Source of the DNA: Flavobacteriales bacterium
GTDB lineage: Bacteria; Bacteroidota; Bacteroidia; UBA10329
Direction of reading: 5' to 3'
Length of the DNA stretch: 64,000 nt
NCBI GenBank assembly: GCA_021739695.1
Contig: JAIPBM010000001.1
Coordinates: 234,117-298,116 of the forward strand
The notes beneath the pieces are model-generated. The model was not told the DNA's origin. It did no database searches and saw only the letters and a program-made list of their open reading frames with translations. Position 1 is the first letter of the stretch. Every line of letters begins with the position of its first letter. Both the position numbers and the translations under genes were made by a program. Below are positions 25,745 to 34,708 of the stretch, piece after piece.

Positions 25745-27745
25745 TTACTTGTATGAACGCTGAACAACTTTGATGTTCTCATAGATCAGTTCTTCTTTGT
25801 GTAAGTTGGATGTGCTTGGGTCGCCAGTAAATTCCCAAGCTGAAACGAACGAGAAGTTCTCATCATCTCGCTTGGCTTCGCCTTCTTCCGTTTGGTGCTC
25901 CTCGCGGAAGTGACCTCCGCAGGATTCTTCGCGGGTCAAAGCATCGAGACACATCAATTCGCCCAATTCCAAGAAATCGGCCACACGACCTGCTTTGTCC
26001 AACTCAGGGTTGAAATCGCTGTCTGAACCAGGTACGCGAACTTCCTTCCAGAATTCCTCACGGATGGCGCGGATCTCAGCGATAGCTTCTTTCAAGCCTT
26101 CCGCATTACGGGCCATGCCGCATTTGTTCCACATCACCAATCCCAATCTACGGTGGAAACTATCAACCGTTTTTGTGCCTTTATTATTGATGAAGAACGA
26201 AATTCTGTCTTTCACTTCCTTCTCAGCCGCATCAAACTCTGGCGTGTTGGTAGGGATTTTTCCTGTTCGGATATCATCTGCCAAATACTCACCAATGGTG
26301 TAAGGAATGACGAAGTAACCATCAGCCAAACCTTGCATCAGGGCCGAAGCTCCCAATCGGTTGGCCCCGTGATCGGAGAAGTTGGCCTCGCCCAAAGCGT
26401 ACAGACCTGGAACGGTGGTCATCAACTCATAATCAACCCACAATCCGCCCATGGTATAATGCACCGCAGGATAGATCTTCATAGGCATTTCGTACGGGTT
26501 CTCGCCCGAAATCTGCTGGTACATGTCGAAGAGGTTGCCGTACTTCTCCTTCACCACTTCCTTGCCCATGGCAATGATGGTGGCCTTGTCCACGTTGGTC
26601 ATGTTGCGCTTGTTGGCCTCTATATGACCATAACGTTCAAAGGATGCAGCGAAGTCGAGATAAACCGCCTCGCCCGTGGCATTGACACCGAATCCGGCAT
26701 CGCAACGCTCTTTGGCGGCTCGGCTGGCCACATCTCGCGGAACCAGATTGCCGAATGCAGGATAGCGTCTTTCCAAGTAATAGTCGCGATCGGCTTCTGC
26801 CAGATCAACACCTTTCTTCTTGCCTTGCTGAATGGCAACGGCATCTTCCTTTTTCTTTGGAACCCAGATACGACCATCGTTCCGCAGCGACTCCGACATC
26901 AAGGTCAATTTACTTTGGTGTGTTCCTGAAACAGGAATACAGGTCGGGTGGATCTGTGTGTAGCAAGGATTTCCGAAATAAGCGCCACGTTTGTGTGCTT
27001 TCCAAGCAGCACTCACGTTGCTTCCCATGGCATTTGTGCTAAGGAAGAACACGTTTCCGTAACCTCCAGAGCAAAGCAACACGGCATGTCCGCTGTGTCG
27101 CTCAATTTCTCCTGTAACCAAGTTACGGGCGATAATGCCTCGGGCCTTTCCGTCCACTTTCACCACATCCAACATCTCGTGTCTGTTGTACATGGTGATG
27201 GTGCCTTTGGCGATCTCTTTCGAAAGTGAAGAATATGCGCCAAGCAACAATTGCTGTCCGGTCTGTCCTGCTGCGTAAAATGTTCTTTGAACCTGAACAC
27301 CACCGAAGGAACGGTTGTCCAACAGACCTCCGTATTCTCTTGCGAATGGAACGCCTTGTGCCACACATTGGTCAATGATGTTGGCGCTTACTTCTGCCAA
27401 GCGATGCACGTTTGCTTCACGAGCACGGTAATCGCCTCCTTTGATGGTGTCGTAGAACAAGCGATACGTACTATCGCCATCGTTCTTGTAGTTCTTAGCT
27501 GCGTTGATACCTCCTTGCGCGGCAATGGAGTGCGCTCTTCGCGGACTATCCTGAAAACAGAACACTTTTACGCTGTAACCCATTTCGGCAAGCGATGAAG
27601 CGGCAGATGCCCCAGCCAATCCCGAACCAATGACAAGAACATCGATTGAACGTTTGTTGGCAGGATTCACCAAGCGAACATGATCCTTATAATCCGTCCA
27701 CTTACGGTCAACGGCTCCTTTTGGTATTTTGGAATTCAATGACAT
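25745..27745 (-). CDS. sdhA: Succinate dehydrogenase/fumarate reductase flavoprotein subunit
   Basis: 666 residues. Rossmann FAD motif [14 protein letters not shown] (~37-50). The covalent FAD His is H72 in [15 protein letters not shown]. Active-site segments are [30 protein letters not shown] and [35 protein letters not shown]. The long form with this SdhC type is usual in Bacteroidota. It oxidises succinate to fumarate in the TCA cycle and respiratory chain (complex II). Confidence 0.96.
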   Translation of the reverse strand: MSLNSKIPKGAVDRKWTDYKDHVRLVNPANKRSIDVLVIGSGLAGASAASSLAEMGYSVKVFCFQDSPRRAHSIAAQGGINAAKNYKNDGDSTYRLFYDTIKGGDYRAREANVHRLAEVSANIIDQCVAQGVPFAREYGGLLDNRSFGGVQVQRTFYAAGQTGQQLLLGAYSSLSKEIAKGTITMYNRHEMLDVVKVDGKARGIIARNLVTGEIERHSGHAVLLCSGGYGNVFFLSTNAMGSNVSAAWKAHKRGAYFGNPCYTQIHPTCIPVSGTHQSKLTLMSESLRNDGRIWVPKKKEDAVAIQQGKKKGVDLAEADRDYYLERRYPAFGNLVPRDVASRAAKERCDAGFGVNATGEAVYLDFAASFERYGHIEANKRNMTNVDKATIIAMGKEVVKEKYGNLFDMYQQISGENPYEMPMKIYPAVHYTMGGLWVDYELMTTVPGLYALGEANFSDHGANRLGASALMQGLADGYFVIPYTIGEYLADDIRTGKIPTNTPEFDAAEKEVKDRISFFINNKGTKTVDSFHRRLGLVMWNKCGMARNAEGLKEAIAEIRAIREEFWKEVRVPGSDSDFNPELDKAGRVADFLELGELMCLDALTREESCGGHFREEHQTEEGEAKRDDENFSFVSAWEFTGDPSTSNLHKEELIYENIKVVQRSYK

Positions 27746-27755
27746 GGCTCCTATT

Positions 27756-28424
27756 TTATGATTGCGTCATGAAGTGATAAACCGCAACGATGATGAATCC
27801 GAGCGGCACCACGATGGCGTAAATGTTTGAAAGCTTTTTGATGACTGGTGTGTATTTCTTGTGGTTGAAACCGACCGACTGGAAAGCCGATTGGAAACCG
27901 TGCATCAGGTGCAAGGCCAAGAAAACGAATGACAGTACGTACAAACCAGTTCTAATCGGGTCGTGGAACTTGTGATGAAGTTCTTCCCAGTAACGCATTC
28001 CGCCTTCGGCATTCAATCCTGACATATCGCCTTGAACGTATTTCACGTTCAATTCGGGAATCCAGAAATCGTAGAAATGCAATCCGAGGAAAAGCATGAT
28101 CATGATTCCTGTGATGATCATGTTGCGGCTCATCCAAGATGAATTGGCTTCAGCCTTATTCATAGCATATTTGATCGGGCGAGCAGAACGGTTCTGCAAT
28201 TCCAATCGCATTCCCATCATCAAGTGAAAAATCACTCCGAAGGCGAGAACCGGCTGCAAGGCGATCTGCACAATTGGATTTGTTCCCATGAAATGAGAAG
28301 CAGAATTAAAACCATCTGGGCTGATCACCGAAATGAAGTTGATGGTAAGATGCTGAAGAAGGAAGAAAAGCAAAAAGAACCCCGAAAGGGCCATCGCAAT
28401 CTTCTTAGCTATTGAACTTGACAT
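27756..28424 (-). CDS. sdhC: Succinate dehydrogenase cytochrome b558 subunit
   Basis: 222 residues with five TM segments: [77 protein letters not shown] and [19 protein letters not shown]. The histidines in these helices (HL, FHLMMG, HFYDF, HLMHGF) fit the two-haem type-B membrane anchor. It binds quinone and anchors SdhAB. It is first in the operon, 10 bases before sdhA. Confidence 0.93.
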   Translation of the reverse strand: MSSSIAKKIAMALSGFFLLFFLLQHLTINFISVISPDGFNSASHFMGTNPIVQIALQPVLAFGVIFHLMMGMRLELQNRSARPIKYAMNKAEANSSWMSRNMIITGIMIMLFLGLHFYDFWIPELNVKYVQGDMSGLNAEGGMRYWEELHHKFHDPIRTGLYVLSFVFLALHLMHGFQSAFQSVGFNHKKYTPVIKKLSNIYAIVVPLGFIIVAVYHFMTQS

Positions 28425-28470
28425 TGAAAGTCGATTTTGTAGATAAAACCTAAGCCTGTGGGCTTTTGCG

Positions 28471-28478
28471 CAAATGTA
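28471..28478 (-). promoter_or_regulatory. Candidate -7 element (TACATTTG) for sdhCAB
   Basis: Minus-strand TACATTTG, exact TAnnTTTG match, 47 bases before the sdhC start in a 166-base gap. The nearest TTTG upstream is 27 bases away, too far for a standard -33. Confidence 0.4.
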
Positions 28479-28590
28479 ATACCTGAACTTTTAAAGGGTC
28501 GTTTGCAAATTTATTTAGAACGATTCTTAATAGTATTTACAAAACGAAGCCTGTAAACAAACCGATAGATGGCTCGAAAAGTTCTTAAGA

Positions 28591-29742
28591 TCACTCTCGA
28601 ATCAAGTCGAAAGCTCCCACAATCAGAAATTTATCTGTGGGTTGAAATTCATCCGAGTTCAAAATGGCCGTGAAACCATCTTGCACTTGACCGACATTTA
28701 CCTTTTTCTTGATGAACTCAGTTAACCCATTCTGCTCCGAACTCACCTGAAGCACATAAAAGATGTTATCAATTTCGGCAATAGCCGCTGAGGGTAAGGA
28801 TAAGAGCGAGTCTGAACCTACAACTATCTGGGCTTCTAAATAGGAGCCAATTACCAGATCGGAAGTTGGAGCTGCACCCACGTGTCCGTGAACGATAACC
28901 GTACGCGAAACCGGATCGATGATCTTATTCACAAGATGAACCACGGCTTCGTGCTCTGTATCTGCATTCTGGCCCTTATAACGGATTTTCTGATCGGCTT
29001 TGATCTTCGATGCATCCTGCTCAAACACCCGTAATTCCAAGTGCATATGTTCCGTATTTGTGATGCGAAGCGCCACTTCCGAAGGAGAAAGAAATGTGCC
29101 TGGACTCGCATTGATTTCGGTGACATAGCCGCTCAACGGAGAGAGAATATCGATGGTGGATTTGAGCTTGTCGGCCGTCAACGAGTTCACGTCCACGTTC
29201 ATCATTTCAAGCTTCTTCCGCAGCGAGGCGTTCTTGGCCTTCATTGTCAGGTAATCGGATTCGGCTTTCGAGAATTTTTTCTGTGAAGAAACATTGGCAT
29301 CGGTCAGATCGCGCTGACGGTCGAGATCTTCTTTCAGGTATTTAAGTTCGCCTTCGGTTTCGAGGTAATCTTTCTGAACCTCCACGAAAGCAGGGTTTTC
29401 GAGTGTGAAAAGCACCTGCCCTTTCTCGACCTTCGAACCATTCAAGAGATCGATATGCTTTACGTATCCGCCAAAGTAAGCGCTCACGGCCGCTTGATAT
29501 TTGTGCGGCACATCAACTACTCCGTTTGCGTTGACAGTGGTTCTAAATCCGTGTTTGGTAAGGCTTCCTAATTCGTAGCCCGAAGATTTGAACTGTTCGC
29601 TGGTCACTTCAACCAGCTCATCAGAACCTGCCGTTTCTGGCGCTTCTGAAGGTTGCTCTGAATTGGACGAACACGAAAGTGTTAGCAACATTCCGAACAG
29701 AACGAGTGCATTCCACATGTATTTTGAGTGATAGGATTTCAT
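28591..29742 (-). CDS. RND efflux periplasmic adaptor (membrane fusion) lipoprotein
   Basis: 383 residues with lipobox TLSC (C24). Order: barrel-sandwich strand (VNANGVVDVPHKYQAAVSAYFGGYVKHI), alpha-hairpin coiled coil (~130-200, VQKDYLETEGELKYLKEDLDRQRDL), second lipoyl half (ILSPLSGYVTEINASPGTFLSPSE), beta-barrel (LELRVFEQDASKIKADQKI) and membrane-proximal domain. It matches CzcB/CusB-type adaptors that join an inner-membrane RND pump to an outer-membrane factor. No N-terminal Met/His-rich metal-binding segment is visible. It begins 1 base after the pump stop codon, so it is translated from the same message. Confidence 0.92.
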   Translation of the reverse strand: MKSYHSKYMWNALVLFGMLLTLSCSSNSEQPSEAPETAGSDELVEVTSEQFKSSGYELGSLTKHGFRTTVNANGVVDVPHKYQAAVSAYFGGYVKHIDLLNGSKVEKGQVLFTLENPAFVEVQKDYLETEGELKYLKEDLDRQRDLTDANVSSQKKFSKAESDYLTMKAKNASLRKKLEMMNVDVNSLTADKLKSTIDILSPLSGYVTEINASPGTFLSPSEVALRITNTEHMHLELRVFEQDASKIKADQKIRYKGQNADTEHEAVVHLVNKIIDPVSRTVIVHGHVGAAPTSDLVIGSYLEAQIVVGSDSLLSLPSAAIAEIDNIFYVLQVSSEQNGLTEFIKKKVNVGQVQDGFTAILNSDEFQPTDKFLIVGAFDLIRE

Positions 29743-29743
29743 A

Positions 29744-32700
29744 TCAATTGTTTAAATAGTTGATGTCTAAAACGATGAGATTGTATTGTAGCAGGTCGGT
29801 CAAATGGTTCGTTTCTATCGTCACGGCATGTTCCAATAGTTGCACGAATTGCAGGAAATCGATCTCGCCATTTCGGTAAGCGAGGTTGCTTGATTTCAGC
29901 ATTCCATCCGAAAGACCCTTTCCAGATTCTTGGTAGTTGACCAGTGCTTTCTGTTGCCGCTCCAGATCGGAAAGCAGCATTTGATATTCGGCCATCAAGC
30001 GCTGTTGTTGGTTTTCTGCTTGTAAATCGATGGCCATTCGTTCGGTTTTTGCCGCTTTTATCCGTGCATTTTGTGCCCCGAACCACAGCGGAACAGAAAG
30101 CCCAGCCTGAACGCCCGAATAGATCTGGGCATTGGCTGCATTGTTCGTTCCTTGAAAAACCTGAAACTGAATGTCGGGAAGCAATTGCTGGCGTTCCAAT
30201 TTCAATTGGCGGTCAGAAATCGCCTGCATTTCCTGATAATACCGAAGCGCAGGATGCTGCACAGTATCCAACACCATCGGTTTGAGTTTTTCGAGCGATT
30301 GTGCCGAAATGGTCTGCTCAGAATCGCTCTGAATCCAACGATTCAGGTTCAACTGCGCCCGATGGATCAATTCATCCTGCTGATCCAAAAGCAGGGAAAC
30401 CTCGCGGTATTTTGCCTGTGCGGTCAGTTGCTCCAATTGATCGGTTTCGCCCAAGTCGAATTTCATTTTTGCGCCTGCGGCAAATTGTGCGTACAAACTG
30501 TCCAGGTACACATATTCGCTTCGCAGTTCGTGTAAAAAGACCAAGTCCAAATAAGCTTTGCTGACCTCTTTTTTCACCACCTGCTCATCCAAGCGATATT
30601 GTTGCTCAGAAAGCGCAACAAAACCCTGTTGCAACTTTTTCTGTGCATGATAAACCGTTGGGAACTTGAGCGTTTGACCCAAACCCCACACATTCAGCGC
30701 GGCATTATTGGGCGCAATATTGTTCTGATCAAAACCATAGAACAGATGCGTCTTGTCAATGTCGATGGCCGCACCAACCAACTGTCGGTTCTTCTCAACC
30801 TCCTGTTTAGATGCTTTCAGCTGATTGTTGTTCTGTAAGGCCAGTTCGATGGCACTTTCCATCGTTAGTGGTTCTGGCTGCGCGATGCTTGACATCGGTA
30901 AAAGACCCATCAGTACAACGATGCTCAACGCAGTCTTAGAAAGTTTTTTCTTTTTCTTCTTCTCATCCGAAGCTTCGAAAATTGAATAGAGCACAGGTAG
31001 CACAAGCAAAGTCAGAAGCGTTGCTGTGATCAATCCACCGACCACAACAGTCGCCAACGGACGTTGGATTTCAGCGCCTGCTGAAGTGGAAATTGCCATT
31101 GGCAAAAAGCCAAGCGCTGCAGCTGAAGCCGTGAGCAAAACTGGTCGCAAGCGTTGCTGCGTTCCAAGAATGATGCGCTCGTTCAGGTCTTTAATGCCAT
31201 GTTCTTTCAACTCCTTGAAATGCTCAATGAGCACGATTCCGTTCAGTACCGCAATACCGAACAGTGCGATGAAGCCGACACCTGCTGAAATACTGAACGG
31301 CATGCCTCGCATGTAGAGGAAAAGCACGCCACCAACAGCAGAAAGTGGAATGGCGCTGTAGATCATCAAGGCTTCCTTCACCGATCCAAAAGCAAAGTGA
31401 AGAAGAATGAAAATGAGCAACAGTGCTACTGGAACGGCATACATCAAACGTTCTTTTGCGGTGCGCAGATTTTCGAATTGCCCGCCATATTCTACCGTAT
31501 ATCCAACAGGCAGTTTGATCTGCTCACCTATGATCTTTTGCACATCGGTCACCACCGATTCAAGGTCGCGACCACGCACATTCACACCTACCACAATTCT
31601 ACGTTTGGTGTTATCGCGCGATATTTTGGCAGGTCCTTTCGTGTAGTTGACCTCCGCAAATTCGGTAAGTGGCAAGCTGCTTCCGTTCGGAAGTTGTACC
31701 GAAGCGGTCCGTAGGTTTTCTATGTCCTTTCGATGCGCCTCATCGTAGCGAACCACCAGGTCGAACTGCTTCTCTCCTTCGAAAACCGTTCCCGTAGGCA
31801 ACCCAGCAAAACCAACCTGTATCAACTGGTTCAATTCGCCAATACTCAGACCGTATTTGGCAATGTTCTGCCGATTGTAAACAACCGTCATCTGGGGCAA
31901 TCCAGCCACTTTTTCCACCGTGATATCGGCCGCGCCTTCTACATTCTTGATTGCCTTTTCAATCTCCAAGGCTTTGCGATAAAGCACGTCCAGATCTTCG
32001 CCAAAAACCTTGATGGCCAAGTCAGAACGAACACCTGTGATCAGCTCGTTGAAACGCATTTCAATAGGCTGGGTGAATTCGTAATCGACCCCTGGAATGA
32101 CTGAAAGAGCCACCTTGAAACTATCGGCCAATTCATCTTTTGTTTCAGCCGTGGTCCATTCGCCAATTGGTATGAGCTTGATCATGACATCGCTTTCTTC
32201 CATCGACATTGGGTCTGTTGGAACCTCGGCAGCACCAATTCTGCTGACCACTTGGTCCACTTCTGGAAAACGTTTCAGAATCTGCTCAATCCGTGTGGTG
32301 ATTTCAATTGTTCTGCTCAGTGATGTTCCCGTTTTGAGCACAGGTTGAATCACAAAATCACCTTCATCCAAGGTTGGAACAAATTCACCCCCCATCTGCG
32401 TAAACAGTAATCCGACCACAACCAATAGTGCTACTGCTGAACTGAGGACAACGGTTTTTTTGCGAAGCGCCCAAGTGATAGCAGGCAGGTAACTTCTCTC
32501 CAAAAATTTCATCAATCGAGATGAGATGGTCTTCTTATCAGGATCGGTTGGTTTGAGGAAAAGCGCTGCGATGACCGGAACGTAAGTGAAGCATAGGATC
32601 ATGGCGCCCATAATCGCGAAGCAGAATACAAGCGCCATTGGTTTGAACATCTTTCCTTCTACACCTGTCAGCGAAAGAATGGGGATGAAAACGATGAGGA

Positions 32701-34078
32701 TGATAAGCTGCCCGAAAACGGCAGACCGCATCATCTTGGAAGCGCCATTGTGAGTAATGTGGTCGATGAAACGACTGCGTTCCACACCTTTCAACGTGGA
32801 AAGCTGTGTTCGCTGTGCGGTAATACGGAACGCAATGTATTCAACAATGATGACCGCACCATCGATGATGATTCCGAAGTCAATGGCACCTAAACTCATT
32901 AGGTTCGCATCCACCCCAAAAATGTACATCAGCGTAAGCGCAAAAAGCAGCGTGAGCGGAATGACTGATGCCACAACCAACCCAGAACGAAGATTGCCGA
33001 GCAGCAGAACGACCACGAAAATGACGATCAGACAACCCAAAATGAGGTTTTCCGCTATGGTGAAAGTGGTTTTATCAATGAGTTCGCTTCGTTCGAGCAC
33101 CGCATTGATGACCACGCCTTCGGGAAGCGAACTTTCCATCTGTTCAACACGTGCTTTCACCGCATCGATGACCTTTTTGGAATCAGCATCTTTCAGCATC
33201 ATCACTTGTCCGAGCACCTTTTCGCCTTCGCCATTGCCTGTGATGGCGCCAAAACGATTGGCATGACCGAAACCGACCTTTGCCACGTCTTTTATTCTGA
33301 TCGGCAGTCCTTCGCGGTTGGTTACCACGATCTGTTCGATGTCTTCAAGGCTTTTAACCTGCCCTTCGCCACGAATGAAGTAGCTTTCGTTGCCCTTTTC
33401 GATGTAACCGCCACCAGCCACGGAATTATTGTCGGAAACCGCTTGATAGATCTCGGCCAACGAGACGTTCACACTTCGGATCCGTGCAGGGTCGATGGCC
33501 ACTTCGTATTGCTTCAGAAATCCGCCCCAGGTGTTCACTTCTACCACCCCTGGAATTCCTGAAAGTTGACGTTTCACGACCCAATCTTGAATGGTTCGAA
33601 GGTCGGTTGTGATATAACGGTCTTCGTAACCCGGTTTTACATCAATAACATATTGATAGATCTCGCCCAAACCAGTGGTGACCGGCCCCATAAACGGTTT
33701 TCCGAATCCAGCTGGAATGCGTTCCTCCGCACTTTTAATTTTCTCAGCAATGAGTTGGCGAGGCAGGTAGGTTCCTATCTCGTCCGTAAAAACGACAGTT
33801 ACCACGGACAGTCCGAACTTGGAAACCGAACGGATTTCCTTCACTCCAGGCAGGTTGGCCATTTCCAACTCTACGGGATAAGTGAGGTATTTCTCTACAT
33901 CCTGCGTGGCCAAATTGCGTGAAGTGGTGATGACCTGAACCTGATTGTTGGTAATGTCGGGAACAGCACCAATCGGAAGATTGAGCAGCGAATAAACGCC
34001 AGCACCGATGATGGCCGCTGTGAAAAGCAGTACTACGAGTTTGTTGCGAAGGCTATATGATATGATCCAGTCGAGCAT
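29744..34078 (-). CDS. CzcA-type heavy-metal RND transporter fused to a TolC-like outer-membrane factor
   Basis: 1444 residues from MLDWIISYSLRNK, preferred over an ATG 24 bases upstream because a CAGCTTTG -7-like element (34105-34112) would place the mRNA start near 34100. Residues 1-~1040 are a complete RND pump with twelve TM helices. The helix-4 motif DFGIIIDGAVIIVEY fits the divalent-cation (Zn/Co/Cd) HME class, DFG-x3-DGA, not the Cu/Ag class. After a poly-Lys stretch, a second signal-peptide-like segment (ALSIVVLMGLLPMSSIAQ, ending about residue 1067) leads into ~377 residues of outer-membrane-factor repeats (MESAIELALQNNNQLKASKQEV). Such fusions occur in Bacteroidota. It probably exports metal ions across both membranes with the adaptor downstream. 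Confidence 0.92.
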   Translation of the reverse strand: MLDWIISYSLRNKLVVLLFTAAIIGAGVYSLLNLPIGAVPDITNNQVQVITTSRNLATQDVEKYLTYPVELEMANLPGVKEIRSVSKFGLSVVTVVFTDEIGTYLPRQLIAEKIKSAEERIPAGFGKPFMGPVTTGLGEIYQYVIDVKPGYEDRYITTDLRTIQDWVVKRQLSGIPGVVEVNTWGGFLKQYEVAIDPARIRSVNVSLAEIYQAVSDNNSVAGGGYIEKGNESYFIRGEGQVKSLEDIEQIVVTNREGLPIRIKDVAKVGFGHANRFGAITGNGEGEKVLGQVMMLKDADSKKVIDAVKARVEQMESSLPEGVVINAVLERSELIDKTTFTIAENLILGCLIVIFVVVLLLGNLRSGLVVASVIPLTLLFALTLMYIFGVDANLMSLGAIDFGIIIDGAVIIVEYIAFRITAQRTQLSTLKGVERSRFIDHITHNGASKMMRSAVFGQLIILIVFIPILSLTGVEGKMFKPMALVFCFAIMGAMILCFTYVPVIAALFLKPTDPDKKTISSRLMKFLERSYLPAITWALRKKTVVLSSAVALLVVVGLLFTQMGGEFVPTLDEGDFVIQPVLKTGTSLSRTIEITTRIEQILKRFPEVDQVVSRIGAAEVPTDPMSMEESDVMIKLIPIGEWTTAETKDELADSFKVALSVIPGVDYEFTQPIEMRFNELITGVRSDLAIKVFGEDLDVLYRKALEIEKAIKNVEGAADITVEKVAGLPQMTVVYNRQNIAKYGLSIGELNQLIQVGFAGLPTGTVFEGEKQFDLVVRYDEAHRKDIENLRTASVQLPNGSSLPLTEFAEVNYTKGPAKISRDNTKRRIVVGVNVRGRDLESVVTDVQKIIGEQIKLPVGYTVEYGGQFENLRTAKERLMYAVPVALLLIFILLHFAFGSVKEALMIYSAIPLSAVGGVLFLYMRGMPFSISAGVGFIALFGIAVLNGIVLIEHFKELKEHGIKDLNERIILGTQQRLRPVLLTASAAALGFLPMAISTSAGAEIQRPLATVVVGGLITATLLTLLVLPVLYSIFEASDEKKKKKKLSKTALSIVVLMGLLPMSSIAQPEPLTMESAIELALQNNNQLKASKQEVEKNRQLVGAAIDIDKTHLFYGFDQNNIAPNNAALNVWGLGQTLKFPTVYHAQKKLQQGFVALSEQQYRLDEQVVKKEVSKAYLDLVFLHELRSEYVYLDSLYAQFAAGAKMKFDLGETDQLEQLTAQAKYREVSLLLDQQDELIHRAQLNLNRWIQSDSEQTISAQSLEKLKPMVLDTVQHPALRYYQEMQAISDRQLKLERQQLLPDIQFQVFQGTNNAANAQIYSGVQAGLSVPLWFGAQNARIKAAKTERMAIDLQAENQQQRLMAEYQMLLSDLERQQKALVNYQESGKGLSDGMLKSSNLAYRNGEIDFLQFVQLLEHAVTIETNHLTDLLQYNLIVLDINYLNN

Positions 34079-34134
34079 GAGTGGTGCGGTATTTAATGAC
34101 ACACCAAAGCTGCATGCAGGTAGCTAAAGCCTTT

Positions 34135-34162
34135 CTCAGGCTTGTCTTAAGATTCGCTTAAG
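34135..34162 (-). promoter_or_regulatory. Candidate OmpR-type operator upstream of the RND pump
   Basis: Two perfect CTTAAG hexamers (34146-34151 and 34157-34162) spaced exactly 11 bp, with a degenerate CTCAGG one period further (34135). It lies 33-60 bases upstream of a CAGCTTTG -7-like element. Related 11-bp arrays precede the CxxCH lipoprotein and the response regulator. Confidence 0.5.
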
Positions 34163-34163
34163 A

Positions 34164-34634
34164 TCAATCCGCTGATAGTCGGTTGGTGGAAACACCGTGG
34201 CACGAGTTACAGCTGGCACTGCTCAGCGAGGCAGACATGTAATGAGGCGTTCCGCTCGGGCCAGTGACTGAAGCATAAAGTCCAGAGTAAGCGACATCTT
34301 CTGTAGTATAGAAATTGCCTCTGGCATCACCCTTTAGGGTAAATCGTAATTCTCCCGCTCCTTGTGGTTGAGTATACAGATTGACCGTCACGTTGGCCAA
34401 TGAATTGGTAGACTGTCCGTTATACACGCTTCCGCACATGTTAAAACAACCCTCTCCTTCGCCTCCGCTTTTGTGGCAGGTTACGCAGTTTGCGCCATTA
34501 TTGTGGCTATCGTTAGAACCGCTGTGGCTGATCTTGGTTTCTCCGCAACCACCTTCTGATTCACAGCTTTGAAGCGTTAGCATACCGAGGCCAGCAGCAA
34601 TAAGTGCGGCAACAAATGAAAAGCGGAGTTTCAT
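34164..34634 (-). CDS. Lipoprotein with two CxxCH motifs in the metal-efflux locus
   Basis: 156 residues from MKLRFSFVAALIAAG (start fixed by the signal peptide). Lipobox LQSC (~C23). Two CxxCH motifs, CVTCH (~48) and CNSCH near the C-terminus, would each bind haem c; GCFNMCG adds two more Cys between them. The middle (LANVTVNLYTQPQGAGELRFTLKGDARGNFYT) resembles a beta-sandwich of the carboxypeptidase-regulatory type. It sits between the two-component genes and the pump with its own 11-bp repeat array upstream, so it is probably metal-induced. I know no assigned function; a haem protein or a periplasmic metal-binding protein are the main options. Confidence 0.75.
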   Translation of the reverse strand: MKLRFSFVAALIAAGLGMLTLQSCESEGGCGETKISHSGSNDSHNNGANCVTCHKSGGEGEGCFNMCGSVYNGQSTNSLANVTVNLYTQPQGAGELRFTLKGDARGNFYTTEDVAYSGLYASVTGPSGTPHYMSASLSSASCNSCHGVSTNRLSAD

Positions 34635-34670
34635 GATTTCTGAATATTGGGCCAAATTAGAACGGTCAAC

Positions 34671-34708
34671 CTTAGGTGTTTCTTAATGTTTGCTTAGAAA
34701 TTCATTAA
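34671..34708 (-). promoter_or_regulatory. Candidate OmpR-type operator upstream of the CxxCH lipoprotein
   Basis: TTAG/TTAA cores at 34672, 34683, 34694 and 34705, all exactly 11 bp apart (CTTAGG, CTTAAT, CTTAGA, CATTAA). A TAATTTG (34653-34659, minus) could be the -7 element, 24 bases before the ATG. The last core overlaps the stop codon of the sensor kinase. Confidence 0.5.

Noticed and set aside
26153..26929. Open reading frame of 258 codons on the plus strand
   Set aside because: It is antisense to sdhA and has no recognisable motifs.
28583..28590. A CTTAAG hexamer just past the adaptor gene as a fourth operator
   Set aside because: It is single, with no second core at 11 bp, and lies after the stop rather than before a gene of the locus.
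28591..34078. Naming the efflux genes cusA/cusB (copper/silver)
   Set aside because: The helix-4 motif DFG-x3-DGA points to divalent cations and no Met-rich metal site is obvious, so I left the symbols empty.
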